Shown here: positions 52,735-61,442 of the stretch, in pieces
Layout: each line of letters starts with the position of its first letter
Position numbering within the stretch: the stretch's first letter is position 1
Assembly: GCF_009677585.1 (NCBI RefSeq)
Contig: NZ_WKYV01000012.1
Location: 1-64,000 of the forward strand
DNA length: 64,000 bases
From: Lactonifactor sp. BIOML-A5
Lineage (GTDB): Bacteria > Bacillota > Clostridia > Lachnospirales > Lachnospiraceae
Reading direction: 5' to 3'
The notes under the pieces: generated by a model
Databases searched by the model: none
What the model saw: the letters and a program-made list of their open reading frames with translations, nothing else
What the model was told of the DNA's origin: nothing
Translations under genes and position numbers: made by a program

Positions 52735-54006
52735 ATGCTGCAGTACATTGATCGGATAGAAAATAAAGGGATCCTGGGGATTATGAGAAGATCCTGCAAT
52801 TATGTGGATCCCAGGCTTATGAACCATGGTTACAGGACTTCATATTTGGTGTCAAAGATATTGAAAAAGACAGGAAAATACAGCGCAGTTCAGATGAGGG
52901 ATATTTGTATCCTGGCCATGCTGCACGATATAGGTGCTTATAAAACCGAAGAGATTAGCAGAATGCTGGAGTTTGAGACGGAGAATGTATGGGAGCATTC
53001 CAACTATGGGTATCTGTTTATTAAGTATTTTTCTCCCCTTGCCAGACTGGCCCCGGTTGTGCTGCTTCATCACACTTCCTGGAAGCAGCTAAAGGAGATG
53101 GGGAATGTAAGCGAAGAGATAAAGACACTTGCCCAGATTCTTAATATCGCGGACAGAACAGATGTGTACATGGAGGAAGAGGGACACCGCTGGGAGGATT
53201 TCACAGTACTGCTGAGACAGGAGAGCGGCAATAAATTTGCCCCCTGGCTGGTGGAACTTGTGACGGAGGCAGGGACGGAAGGCTTGTTAGAAAAGAGAGC
53301 CCTGGAAGACGAGAAATTTAAGAACTTGCTGGGCAGCCTTCCTTTTACAAAAGAAGAAGTGAAAAACTATCTCAGGATGGTGATCTGTACCATAGATTTC
53401 CGCAGCAGACATACGGTAACGCACACTATGACGACCACCAGTATCAGCTATGAGCTGGCTCTTCGAATGGGGATGAGTGAGAGGGAGATCACCAGTATTG
53501 TGCGGGGCGCCCTTCTCCACGATCTGGGGAAAATCGGAATACCTGTAGAGATACTGGAGTATCCGGGAAGGTTAAGCCCTCAGGCCATGCATATTATGCG
53601 GACCCATGTAAATATTACGGAAGAGATTCTTGGGACAGATGTGGATGAGACCACAAAGAGGATTGCCCTCAGGCATCATGAAAAACTGGATGGTTCCGGA
53701 TATCCGGGAAAACTTACCGGCAGGGATCTGACAAAGGGAGAGAGAATTGTGGCTGTTGCAGATATTGTCAGCGCCCTCACAGGGACCAGAAGTTATAAGG
53801 ATGCATATCCCAAAGAGAAGGTAGTCAGCATTATAGAGGGGATGCGAAGGGAGAACACCATTGACGCAGAATGCGTCAGCTGTATGGTGGCGGATTACGA
53901 AGGGATTATGGAACATACTCTGCAGCGGTGTCAGCCTATTTTGGATGCCTACTATAATATTAAAAGAGAATATCTGGAGAATGATAAGATAATAAAAAAT
54001 TTATAG
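52735..54006 (+). CDS. HD-GYP domain protein with two HD modules
   Basis: A 423-residue cytoplasmic protein. Module 1 (~1-200) has an HD pair in MLHDIGAYK and VVLLHH. Module 2 (~215-423) has the canonical LLHDLGKIGIP (~261) and HHEKLDGSGYPG (~319), the HD-GYP signature. Canonical HD-GYP enzymes hydrolyse cyclic di-GMP. No receiver, GAF or membrane part is attached, so input must come through module 1 or a partner. Single gene; TATAATG about 57 bp before the ATG is a possible -10. Confidence 0.9.
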   Translation: MLQYIDRIENKGILGIMRRSCNYVDPRLMNHGYRTSYLVSKILKKTGKYSAVQMRDICILAMLHDIGAYKTEEISRMLEFETENVWEHSNYGYLFIKYFSPLARLAPVVLLHHTSWKQLKEMGNVSEEIKTLAQILNIADRTDVYMEEEGHRWEDFTVLLRQESGNKFAPWLVELVTEAGTEGLLEKRALEDEKFKNLLGSLPFTKEEVKNYLRMVICTIDFRSRHTVTHTMTTTSISYELALRMGMSEREITSIVRGALLHDLGKIGIPVEILEYPGRLSPQAMHIMRTHVNITEEILGTDVDETTKRIALRHHEKLDGSGYPGKLTGRDLTKGERIVAVADIVSALTGTRSYKDAYPKEKVVSIIEGMRRENTIDAECVSCMVADYEGIMEHTLQRCQPILDAYYNIKREYLENDKIIKNL

Positions 54007-54011
54007 AGATG

Positions 54012-54069
54012 AAAAAGGTACCCTGAAGGAAATGTTATCTGCGGTGACATTCCCTTCAGGGTATCTTTT
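54012..54069. terminator. Bidirectional terminator, HD-GYP gene and MtaD-like gene
   Basis: A 5 - GGTACCCTGAAGG ... CCTTCAGGGTATC - T4: long near-perfect stem usable from both convergent genes. Confidence 0.88.
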
Positions 54070-54084
54070 GCTGTTACCGGTATA

Positions 54085-55389
54085 TTATAACCGCAGTCTT
54101 TCCATGCATTTCTTCACTTCATACGTTACTTTTTCCAAATCAATGGTCATAAATTCCCCTTTATAATACAATATATCCCCCCGAACCATAGTCATGGCCA
54201 CATGATTTCCGTGGGCGGCATAAACAAGATTAGACACAGGTGAAGTAAGGGGTGAGAGGCCGGGATGACTCAGATCCAGGGCGATGATATCGGCATCCCG
54301 CCCCGGGGCAAGTATGCCGGATTCTCCCTCCCGTCCCTGTGACAGGAGTCCTCCCTGAACCGCCATGGAGAGCACTTGGCCGGCGTCCGCAAATTCCGGA
54401 TCCTTATGGATTCCCTTCTGGAGCAGAGCAGTAAATTTCATAGTTTCAAACATATCGCCGGAATTGTTAGAACAAACCCCGTCTGTTCCCAGAGCAACAG
54501 GAATCCTCCGTTTAATAAAAGGTTTCAGGTTGGCAAACCCACAGCCGCATTTTAAATTGCTGCAGGGATCGTGAACAATAACGGCCCTGGAGGAACTGAG
54601 AATCTCAAGCTCCTCCTCTGAAACATAGATACCGTGAGCAGCAACCACTCTTGAACGAAACACCCCCGCCCTTTGAAGGGCGGTAATGGGAGAACAACCG
54701 TAACTTTGGATACAATTTTGCACTTCTTCACTGGTTTCGCAGATATGGGTATGTATCCCTATATGTTCCCTGACAGCCAGATCCCCGATAAACTCCCAGA
54801 GGGCCGGGGTGGTCTGAAATACACTTTGTATACTGGTATCGCACCGGATACGCCCCCTGTCCCAGCCGTTATAAGTATGAATCAGGTCAATGGATCGCCT
54901 GACAGAGGGAACAAGAGCCGGATCCTGGTCTGCAGAGCAGGTAATACTTTCGCAGATATTAGCCTTTATCCCGCTGTCCACAGCAGAGCGGAGAATGGTG
55001 TGGGAGGACCGATACATATCGCTGACAGAGGTTGTCCCGTAGGCCAGCATCTCTGCAATTCCCAGAAGAGAGCCATAGTAATAGTCGTCATCCGTGAGGG
55101 CTTCCTCTGCAGGCCAGATATGTGACAGCCACTGATCCAGAGGACAGTCGTCAGAAAATCCCCGAAGCAAAGTCATAGGCGTATGGGTATGGGCATTTAC
55201 AAGTCCGGGACAGAGGAGAAGGTTTCTTCCGTCGATTTTCTTGTGCCGGGCAGGGAGCTGCTGGGGAGGTTCCTGTCCAATATGGGAGATACGCCCGTCT
55301 TCGGTTACCAGGCAGGCGTTATACCGTACAGGGGCAGTGTCATCCAGGGTTAGGATTGTGGTGTTAGTAAATACATAATTTTCTTTCAT
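54085..55389 (-). CDS. Amidohydrolase, MtaD-like (5-methylthioadenosine/S-adenosylhomocysteine deaminase family)
   Basis: A 434-residue metal-dependent deaminase. Metal ligands are in NAHTHTPMTLL (~65), the mid-protein HTHICETSEE and GIYVSEEE regions, and LGTDGVCSNNSGD (~310). Family members deaminate methylthioadenosine, S-adenosylhomocysteine or related adenosines, which fits the neighbouring nucleoside-type genes. Divergent from the ABC operon, with a LacI-type dyad in its own leader, so co-regulation is likely. Other purine or triazine-like substrates cannot be excluded. Confidence 0.85.
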   Translation of the reverse strand: MKENYVFTNTTILTLDDTAPVRYNACLVTEDGRISHIGQEPPQQLPARHKKIDGRNLLLCPGLVNAHTHTPMTLLRGFSDDCPLDQWLSHIWPAEEALTDDDYYYGSLLGIAEMLAYGTTSVSDMYRSSHTILRSAVDSGIKANICESITCSADQDPALVPSVRRSIDLIHTYNGWDRGRIRCDTSIQSVFQTTPALWEFIGDLAVREHIGIHTHICETSEEVQNCIQSYGCSPITALQRAGVFRSRVVAAHGIYVSEEELEILSSSRAVIVHDPCSNLKCGCGFANLKPFIKRRIPVALGTDGVCSNNSGDMFETMKFTALLQKGIHKDPEFADAGQVLSMAVQGGLLSQGREGESGILAPGRDADIIALDLSHPGLSPLTSPVSNLVYAAHGNHVAMTMVRGDILYYKGEFMTIDLEKVTYEVKKCMERLRL

Positions 55390-55406
55390 AGGTTCCTCCG
55401 ATTGGA

Positions 55407-55419
55407 TGTTAACGTAACA
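55407..55419. promoter_or_regulatory. LacI-type dyad near the MtaD-like start
   Basis: TGTTAACGTAACA, a 13-bp inverted repeat 18 bp upstream of the MtaD-like ATG. It resembles the dyads beyond 55588 on the other side of the region, suggesting one LacI-family regulator controls both directions. Confidence 0.5.
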
Positions 55420-55560
55420 AAAATGAAAAACTCAATTATGTTTCTAATGTATACCTCACGGCCGGAAGTTGTCAATTGTGAAAAATGTCAATAAATGTGT
55501 GCGTAGATCATTAGAAAGTAACAAAAATGTAAACACAAGAAAAGAAATAGCGAAAAATAA

Positions 55561-55620
55561 TTGACAAGTTTAGTAAAAAGATGTATGTTTGTTACGTAAA
55601 CAAGATACGTAAAATTTACG
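55561..55620 (+). promoter_or_regulatory. Promoter and LacI-type operators of the ABC/nucleoside operon
   Basis: Perfect -35 TTGACA (55561), 17-bp spacer, -10 TATGTT (55584-55589). Directly downstream lie TTTGTTACGTAAACA (from 55588) and TACGTAAAATTTACG, two overlapping inverted repeats centred on ACGTAA, well placed to block transcription. The likely ligand-responsive repressor is the LacI-family protein encoded at 62183. The rest of 55420-55560 is AT-rich with no gene seen. Confidence 0.65.
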
Positions 55621-55672
55621 AAACAGAAAAAGTAACAAAAGAAAAATATAAGGATAAGAAGGAGGAAATGAA

Positions 55673-57067
55673 ATGAAGAAAACGAAAAAGGCTCTCGCCA
55701 TGCTCATGGCCGCTGCTATGGCAGCAACAGTGTTCACTGGGTGCGGAAAGGAAGAAGAGCAAAAAGGCTCACAGGAATCTGCCTCGTCCAAAGAAGAGGG
55801 GGATTCTTCGGGGAAAAAGGAATTGTCCATGTGGTTCTGGGGCGCATCTGATTATCAGAGGGAAGCCATGGACAAGTATCTCATTCAGGCGTTTAATGAA
55901 TCCCAGAATGAGTATGAGCTGACCGTAGAGTACCGGGCATCTGTGGACAATGATATTGCAGTTGCTCTGTCAGGAGGGGAGGGGCCGGATATTGTATATG
56001 GTTCAGGGCCGGCCTTTGTAGCAGGATATGCGGCGGAAGGCCTGTTTTTGAATCTGGACAAGTATTCAGAACAGTATGGCTGGAAGGATCGTGTACTGGA
56101 TCCCTGTTATGAGATCTGTACGATTGACGGAAGTCTTTACAGTATACCGGGCGCGCTTACCTCCACCGGGGTATTCTATAACAAGAAGGTTCTCGAAGAT
56201 AACGGCTGGGAAGTGCCGACAACTTATGAACAGCTGGTAGACATTATGGAACAGGCAAAGGAGAAGGGGCTTTATGCAGGTCTTACCGGAGCCAAGGACT
56301 GGCGGTATACCAATGAGATGTATGTGGGGATGATGCTGACCCATGTGGCAGGTCCTGAAGTCATGTATAAGGTTCTTACCGGTGAGCAGAAGTGGAATTC
56401 CCCTGAGGTTGCTGAAGCCATGAATGTGTTGGTGGACTGGTATAAGAATGGTTACCTTGCCGGGGAAGATTACTGGAATTTTGACTTTAATGAGGCTGCT
56501 ATGATGCTGGCCAATGAGCAGTCTCCTTTCTTCTACGGCGCTCTTAATGTATTTCAGTTTATAAAAAACATAGCTACCGAGGAACAGTGCGATAACATTG
56601 GATTCTTCCCATTGCCCAATTATGACGGCAGTACGGATCACAGAGCATCCCTGGGTTCCATCTGCTCTTTCTCTATTAATTCCCAGTGCAAAAACCCGGA
56701 TGGGGCGGCTATGGTTCTGGATTATATGCTTACCTCTGATTTTTCAGCGGGAATGTCCTCCCAGTGGCCCGGATATTGGGGAATGCCTCTGAAGGATCTT
56801 ACGCAGATTGATTTGGAACAGTATCAGGGAATTTACAAAGAATATATGAAAACCTGTACGGATATTGTGAAATCTCTGGATGAGGGTGATTTTGCCTATG
56901 GCGCGGCTACCTGTTTCCCGGCGTCCACTTATGAGGCCTGCATTGATATTGATACGGTATGGTTTGGAGAGGCTACGGTGGAGGAATACCTGGATAATAT
57001 GGATAAGGCCTTTGCAGAGGATGTAGAGAAGAAATCTGTTGCCACCATTCCTAAACCTGCATTTTAA
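55673..57067 (+). CDS. Carbohydrate-type ABC solute-binding lipoprotein (family 1)
   Basis: A 464-residue lipoprotein with lipobox FTGC near residue 24. The mature part has LSMWFWGASDYQREAM, SGGEGPDIVYGSGPAF and GVFYNKKVLEDNGWEVPTT, typical of MalE/UgpB-type proteins. First gene of the long operon, behind a consensus promoter and strong ribosome site. Followed by an intercistronic hairpin and two permease genes; no ATPase gene is in the cluster, so a shared MsmX-type ATPase from elsewhere is expected. Confidence 0.92.
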   Translation: MKKTKKALAMLMAAAMAATVFTGCGKEEEQKGSQESASSKEEGDSSGKKELSMWFWGASDYQREAMDKYLIQAFNESQNEYELTVEYRASVDNDIAVALSGGEGPDIVYGSGPAFVAGYAAEGLFLNLDKYSEQYGWKDRVLDPCYEICTIDGSLYSIPGALTSTGVFYNKKVLEDNGWEVPTTYEQLVDIMEQAKEKGLYAGLTGAKDWRYTNEMYVGMMLTHVAGPEVMYKVLTGEQKWNSPEVAEAMNVLVDWYKNGYLAGEDYWNFDFNEAAMMLANEQSPFFYGALNVFQFIKNIATEEQCDNIGFFPLPNYDGSTDHRASLGSICSFSINSQCKNPDGAAMVLDYMLTSDFSAGMSSQWPGYWGMPLKDLTQIDLEQYQGIYKEYMKTCTDIVKSLDEGDFAYGAATCFPASTYEACIDIDTVWFGEATVEEYLDNMDKAFAEDVEKKSVATIPKPAF

Positions 57068-57085
57068 TTTACTTAGCATAACTGC

Positions 57086-57109
57086 GGAGGGGCAGGGACC
57101 TGCCCTCCC
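57086..57109 (+). other. Intercistronic hairpin after the binding-protein gene
   Basis: GGAGGG-GCAG with CTGC-CCTCC, no T-tract, 19 bp after the stop. Likely mRNA stabilisation or partial attenuation favouring the binding protein. Confidence 0.6.
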
Positions 57110-57127
57110 AGTGAGACGGAGAAGCTT

Positions 57128-58000
57128 ATGAAGAAAAAAGATTCAAAATATATTCTTTTTATGATGCCCGCTATCCTTATCAGCGCCAGCGTTGTGGTTT
57201 TACCGGGAATAAATACCATATATTCCTCTTTTACAGACTGGAATGGATTTGCAGCCAAAAAGAATTTTATCGGACTGGCAAACTATATCAGCCTGTTCCA
57301 GGACAAATATTTCTGGATCGCCCTGAAAAATAACCTGATCTGGATGGCTCTGTTTTTAACCGTGCCGGTGGTGATAGGAATGGGAGTTGCCCTTCTTCTT
57401 TTAAATAGAAAAAAGGGGCGGAATATGCTGCAGATGGTTATGCTGATTCCATATGTTCTGGCGCCTGTGGTGACTGCTATGATTTGGAAAAATATTATAT
57501 ACAGTCCTACCTCTGGCCTCCTGCAGTTTATCAATCAGATGGACCTGGGATTTGTGCTGAAAACGCCTCTGACCAGCAAGAACTTTGGACTTATTGCTGT
57601 GGCAGCCGTAGATATCTGGCACTTCTGGAGTTATCTGATGATTATCTATCTGGCATCTCTGCGGCAGGTTTCTGAGGATCAGGTAGAAGCGGCTAAATTG
57701 GACGGAGCCAATGCCTTTCAGAGGTTTCGGTATGTATATTATCCTAATATCAGGCCTACGGTACGGCTGATGCAGATTATGATTGTGATCTTCTCCTTCC
57801 TGGCTTTTGATTATGTTCAGCTGATGACCCAGGGAGGGCCGGCCCATTATACGGAAGTGCTGAGTACTCTTGCCTATTCCGCGGCCTTTAGTGAGCGGAA
57901 GATAGGCATGGCTTCTTCCATTTCCATTGTCATGAGCTTCTTCGGCCTGATTGCTTCCGTGATATATATGAAGTTAAGCAGAGGGGAGGAAAGGGATTAG
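57128..58000 (+). CDS. Carbohydrate-type ABC permease, MalF/UgpA type
   Basis: A 290-residue permease with about six membrane segments, an early YSSFTDWNGF segment, and the coupling loop EAAKLDGANAFQRFRYVYYPN. Ribosome site ACGGAGAAG. It ends 2 bp before the next permease gene, with which it forms the membrane channel. Confidence 0.93.
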   Translation: MKKKDSKYILFMMPAILISASVVVLPGINTIYSSFTDWNGFAAKKNFIGLANYISLFQDKYFWIALKNNLIWMALFLTVPVVIGMGVALLLLNRKKGRNMLQMVMLIPYVLAPVVTAMIWKNIIYSPTSGLLQFINQMDLGFVLKTPLTSKNFGLIAVAAVDIWHFWSYLMIIYLASLRQVSEDQVEAAKLDGANAFQRFRYVYYPNIRPTVRLMQIMIVIFSFLAFDYVQLMTQGGPAHYTEVLSTLAYSAAFSERKIGMASSISIVMSFFGLIASVIYMKLSRGEERD

Positions 58001-58002
58001 TT

Positions 58003-58833
58003 ATGAAGAGAAAAAAATGTACGGCAATTTTTCAGTGGATCATCATTGCCCTATTGATATTTATTGTTCTGTTTCCACTGTACCTGGTAGTGATTAACGC
58101 ATTCAAGCCTCATGCTGATATTGTCACTAATCCCATTAGTTTTCCAAAGTCAGCTTTTCTGGACAACTTTTCCAAGGCCTGGAGGACTGCTAATTTTTCA
58201 AGGGGTTTTTTTAACAGTATCCGTCTGGTGGTCACAACCGCCCTGATTGTACTGGCAGCCTCTGCCTTTGCAGGATATGCCCTGGGTACAAAAAGGTTTA
58301 CAGGGAAAGGTCTCTTGCTTTCATACTTTCTTCTGGCTATGACCATACCGGTGCAGTTATTTCTGTTCCCCCTCTATGGTGTATTTGCAAAATTGGATCT
58401 GATCGGAAATATCTATGCGGTTTCCTTTGTGATTGCCGCCATCAATATGCCTCTGGCAGTAATGCTTATGCGTACCTTCTTCGTGGGGGTGCCTATGCAG
58501 CTGGAAGAGTCGGCCATGCTGGATGGGGCCAATACCCGGCAGATTCTGTTTCAGATTATTTTTCCCTGTGTCAAGCCAGGATTCATTACCGTAGCGGTGA
58601 TTGTCATATTAAATGCATGGAATGAATATCTGATTTCTTCTACATTCCTGCAGGGGGAAAGGAACTTTACAGCAACACTGGGATACCTGTCCCTGAACGG
58701 AGGATCTGTTACCTTTGACCAGGGGATGAAGATGGCAGGTTCCCTGATTATTGTAATACCAATCCTTATCTTCTTTCTGTCTCTGCAGAAGTATGTGGTG
58801 GATGGACTCACCGCGGGATCGGTAAAAGAATAG
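58003..58833 (+). CDS. Carbohydrate-type ABC permease, MalG/UgpE type
   Basis: A 276-residue permease with NAFKPHADIVTNP near the first loop, a coupling loop EESAMLDGANTRQILFQIIFP, and the late NAWNEYLIS motif typical of MalG. The start follows AGGGGAGGAAAGG in the end of the previous gene. Confidence 0.93.
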   Translation: MKRKKCTAIFQWIIIALLIFIVLFPLYLVVINAFKPHADIVTNPISFPKSAFLDNFSKAWRTANFSRGFFNSIRLVVTTALIVLAASAFAGYALGTKRFTGKGLLLSYFLLAMTIPVQLFLFPLYGVFAKLDLIGNIYAVSFVIAAINMPLAVMLMRTFFVGVPMQLEESAMLDGANTRQILFQIIFPCVKPGFITVAVIVILNAWNEYLISSTFLQGERNFTATLGYLSLNGGSVTFDQGMKMAGSLIIVIPILIFFLSLQKYVVDGLTAGSVKE

Positions 58834-58855
58834 GAAAAGGAGGAGAAAGAAACGA

Positions 58856-59998
58856 ATGGTACGAGAAGAATACGATAATCCTATGGCTCAAAATGTGCGG
58901 GATGTCCCAGGTCTCTGCATCAGCCAGTGCATATTATTAGAGAAGGCTTCACGTCTTACACTATCTGCCCGGGAGATCTGGGACCTGAGCAGAATCATTG
59001 TTACAGGCTGCGGAGACTCTTATGCTGCCGGCCTGGCCATGAAGCCGGCGATAGAGGAGCTGACCGGATTGCCTGTGGAAGTGATACCCGCAGTGGATCT
59101 GGCCCGGTATACCCCCTCGGAACTGCTGACAAGACAAAAAGGAACCCCTCTGGTGCTGGCTGTGAGCAATTCCGGAAGGGTTGCACGGCTGGGGGAGGCC
59201 ATAGAGAGAGCCGGAAACTACGGATGTCTGACTGTTGCCGTTACCGGCAGTAAGGAATCCAGACTGGCCCGTGTATCCAAAAAGGCAGTGGAGTTATCTA
59301 TTCCGGAGTTTGTATCCGGAAACGGGGTGAGAAGTTATTTGGTATCTATGCTTGCCCTGCTGATTATAGCAATCCGCATAGGGGAGGTAAAAGGCAGGTA
59401 TACCATGGATGACTCCCAGAGCATAAGAGATGAAATCTGTTTCTATGCGGAGGAATTTCAGAAAATGCTGCCTGATCTGGATGAGCAGATGTTCAGGACT
59501 GCAGAGAAATATGCGTCCAAGGAGCTGTTTGACTTTATTGGCTCCGGGGGAAACACAGGCACTGCCTGGTTTTCCCAGGCTAAAATCATTGAGGCCACTG
59601 GGGAGTGGGCGGCATACAGTGACACAGAAGGGTGGATGCATCTGAACTGCTTTTTCAAACATCTCTCCAGAAAACTTACCGTTCAGTACGCCTCGGCAAA
59701 AGGACCGGAACTTAGCCGGTCAATGGAACTTATGTGGGCGATCACAGAAATGAAAATGGATTTTTGTGTGATAACAGACAGCAGTGACCTGGTGCTGCCA
59801 GAAGGCGCAGAGCGGATATGGATACCCGGCTGCCAGAAAGATTGGATGTGGCCTCTGCTGAATTACCTTCCGGTATCGCTTTTGGCGGGTTACCTCTGTG
59901 AACTGAAGGGGGAGGCCTATGGAAGAGGATGCCGGGACAGCTGGAAGGTGTGCGGAACAACAAAGCTTCTCACGGAAAGCAGAATAGAGATTCTATAG
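58856..59998 (+). CDS. SIS-domain protein (sugar isomerase/aminosugar-type)
   Basis: A 380-residue cytoplasmic protein with two SIS-like halves. The N-terminal half shows IIVTGCGDSYAAGLAM and LAVSNSGRVARLGEAI, typical sugar-phosphate-binding loops, and VTGSKESRLARVS. The second half (~200-380) has FIGSGGNTGTAWF. Relatives include the isomerase half of GlmS and FrlB-like deglycases. In this operon it may process a phosphorylated sugar released from the imported compound; no glutaminase domain is attached. Ribosome site AAAGGAGGAG. Confidence 0.85.
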   Translation: MVREEYDNPMAQNVRDVPGLCISQCILLEKASRLTLSAREIWDLSRIIVTGCGDSYAAGLAMKPAIEELTGLPVEVIPAVDLARYTPSELLTRQKGTPLVLAVSNSGRVARLGEAIERAGNYGCLTVAVTGSKESRLARVSKKAVELSIPEFVSGNGVRSYLVSMLALLIIAIRIGEVKGRYTMDDSQSIRDEICFYAEEFQKMLPDLDEQMFRTAEKYASKELFDFIGSGGNTGTAWFSQAKIIEATGEWAAYSDTEGWMHLNCFFKHLSRKLTVQYASAKGPELSRSMELMWAITEMKMDFCVITDSSDLVLPEGAERIWIPGCQKDWMWPLLNYLPVSLLAGYLCELKGEAYGRGCRDSWKVCGTTKLLTESRIEIL

Positions 59999-60008
59999 GA
60001 GAAAAGTT

Positions 60009-60413
60009 ATGATTAAGGAGTTTAGATTTTCTACAAAGAAGGACGACGTATTCTGCCTCACCGGGTATGTGGAGGAGGCAATAGAGGAGAGTCAGATTCA
60101 GGAGGGGATGTGCATGGTGCATATTCCTCATACAACCGCAGGACTCTGTCTTACCTCAAAATGGGATGAGACAGATTTTGCGGATATCAAAGGAGAGCTG
60201 CGGCGGATTGTGCCCACCAGAGTGGACTTCTGCCATCAGTTTGATACTCCCGAAGACGCGGCAGGACATATCAAATCGGTTCTTACCGGCTGTACACTGC
60301 CGATTCTGATCAAAGACGGAAAAGCCCTTCTGGGAAGCTCCCAGGGGATTTATTTTCTGGAATTTGACGGACCCAGAAACCGCATGTGCTATGTAAAGGC
60401 ATTTGTCTGTTAG
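60009..60413 (+). CDS. YjbQ-family protein (UPF0047)
   Basis: A 134-residue protein with the conserved VHIPHTTAGLCL, a DAAGHIKSVLTG segment carrying a putative metal-binding His, and SSQGIYFLEFDGPR near the C-terminus. E. coli YjbQ has weak thiamine-phosphate synthase side activity; the physiological role of the family is unclear. Its presence inside a nucleoside/sugar operon, 10 bp after the SIS gene, suggests a catabolic or repair role here. Confidence 0.92.
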   Translation: MIKEFRFSTKKDDVFCLTGYVEEAIEESQIQEGMCMVHIPHTTAGLCLTSKWDETDFADIKGELRRIVPTRVDFCHQFDTPEDAAGHIKSVLTGCTLPILIKDGKALLGSSQGIYFLEFDGPRNRMCYVKAFVC

Positions 60414-60455
60414 AGGAAATATTCAAAAAGTAAAGAAATGAGGTTATAGTAGTCT

Positions 60456-61442
60456 ATGGAAAGAAAAAAGTTAATACTGAACTGTGATCCGGGGACGGAT
60501 GATTCGGTATGCATTATTATGGGACTTACTCATCCGGGAATTGATCTGCTGGGGATTACGGCAGAAAGCGGGAATCTGCCTGCAAGTAAAAGCTGTGCCA
60601 ATGCCCTTAGGATTCTGGAACTTATGGAACGCCCGGATATCCCTGTAGCCAAAGGAATGGAGCACCCTCTGGTAAGAGAGTATCCAAAAGATCCCTATTC
60701 CCACGGAAAAGACGGGCTGGGAAATCATTTTTTTCCGGAACCTGAGTTAAAGCCGGATTCCAGATATGCGGCACAGATGATCATAGACCTGGTAGAGCAG
60801 TTTCCCGGGGAGGTGACTATCCTGTCCACTGCTCCATTGACAAATATTGCACTGGCATTTATGCTAAAACCAGACATTATTCCTATGGTAAAAGAGGTAT
60901 ATCACCTGGGCGGTGCATATGGGGTCACGGATTATGCATTTCTCAACGCAACAGGGGACAATCCTATGAGCGAATGGAACGTTTATGTGGATCCTGAGGC
61001 TGCAAAGGCAGTATATGAGTCTGGGGTAAAGCTGACAACCATAGGCTTGGATGTAGCGTTCAATCCGGAATGGGTAAACATCCGGGAAGAGGCGCTTAAA
61101 AAGCTGGAAAAATTGAATACCAAAGCGTCCAGATATGTGCTTGAGATTATTGATTATGTGGATAAGAACAATTCGCTGCCGGACCTGTTTAATAATGGTC
61201 CTATTGACACGGTAGCTATGTGTGCGGTGATTCAGCCTGACATAATAGAAACCAGGGAGATCCATGTGGAGGTGGATACCAGTGACAATCAGCTTACCAG
61301 AGGAATGACCCTGTGGGACAGAAGAAACCATTTCAAATGGACACATATTCCCAGAATATGGACAGCCTGTGCCATTGACAGTGAGCGCTATCAGAGAACC
61401 TTTGTGGAAGCTGTAGGGGGGAAACCCTATGACGAAATCTGA
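60456..61442 (+). CDS. Nucleoside hydrolase-family protein with altered motifs
   Basis: A 328-residue protein of the inosine-uridine nucleoside hydrolase fold. The calcium-site motif D-x-D-x3-D-D is N-C-D-P-G-T-D-D here, so the first Asp is Asn. Near the C-terminus the family H-D pair (leaving-group acid and calcium ligand) reads I-D within NNGPIDTVAM, so the usual His is absent. The STAPLTNIALAF segment is intact. It probably cleaves an N- or other glycosidic bond of an unusual ribosyl compound. Its end overlaps the phosphorylase start by 14 bp. Confidence 0.88.
   Translation: MERKKLILNCDPGTDDSVCIIMGLTHPGIDLLGITAESGNLPASKSCANALRILELMERPDIPVAKGMEHPLVREYPKDPYSHGKDGLGNHFFPEPELKPDSRYAAQMIIDLVEQFPGEVTILSTAPLTNIALAFMLKPDIIPMVKEVYHLGGAYGVTDYAFLNATGDNPMSEWNVYVDPEAAKAVYESGVKLTTIGLDVAFNPEWVNIREEALKKLEKLNTKASRYVLEIIDYVDKNNSLPDLFNNGPIDTVAMCAVIQPDIIETREIHVEVDTSDNQLTRGMTLWDRRNHFKWTHIPRIWTACAIDSERYQRTFVEAVGGKPYDEI

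Noticed and set aside
53280..53300. Additional G-tract plus CTTG matches inside coding regions (for example near 30283, 53282 and 61891)
   Set aside because: They lack the paired C-tract and the -10 at 17-18 bp, so they are not counted as regulon sites.
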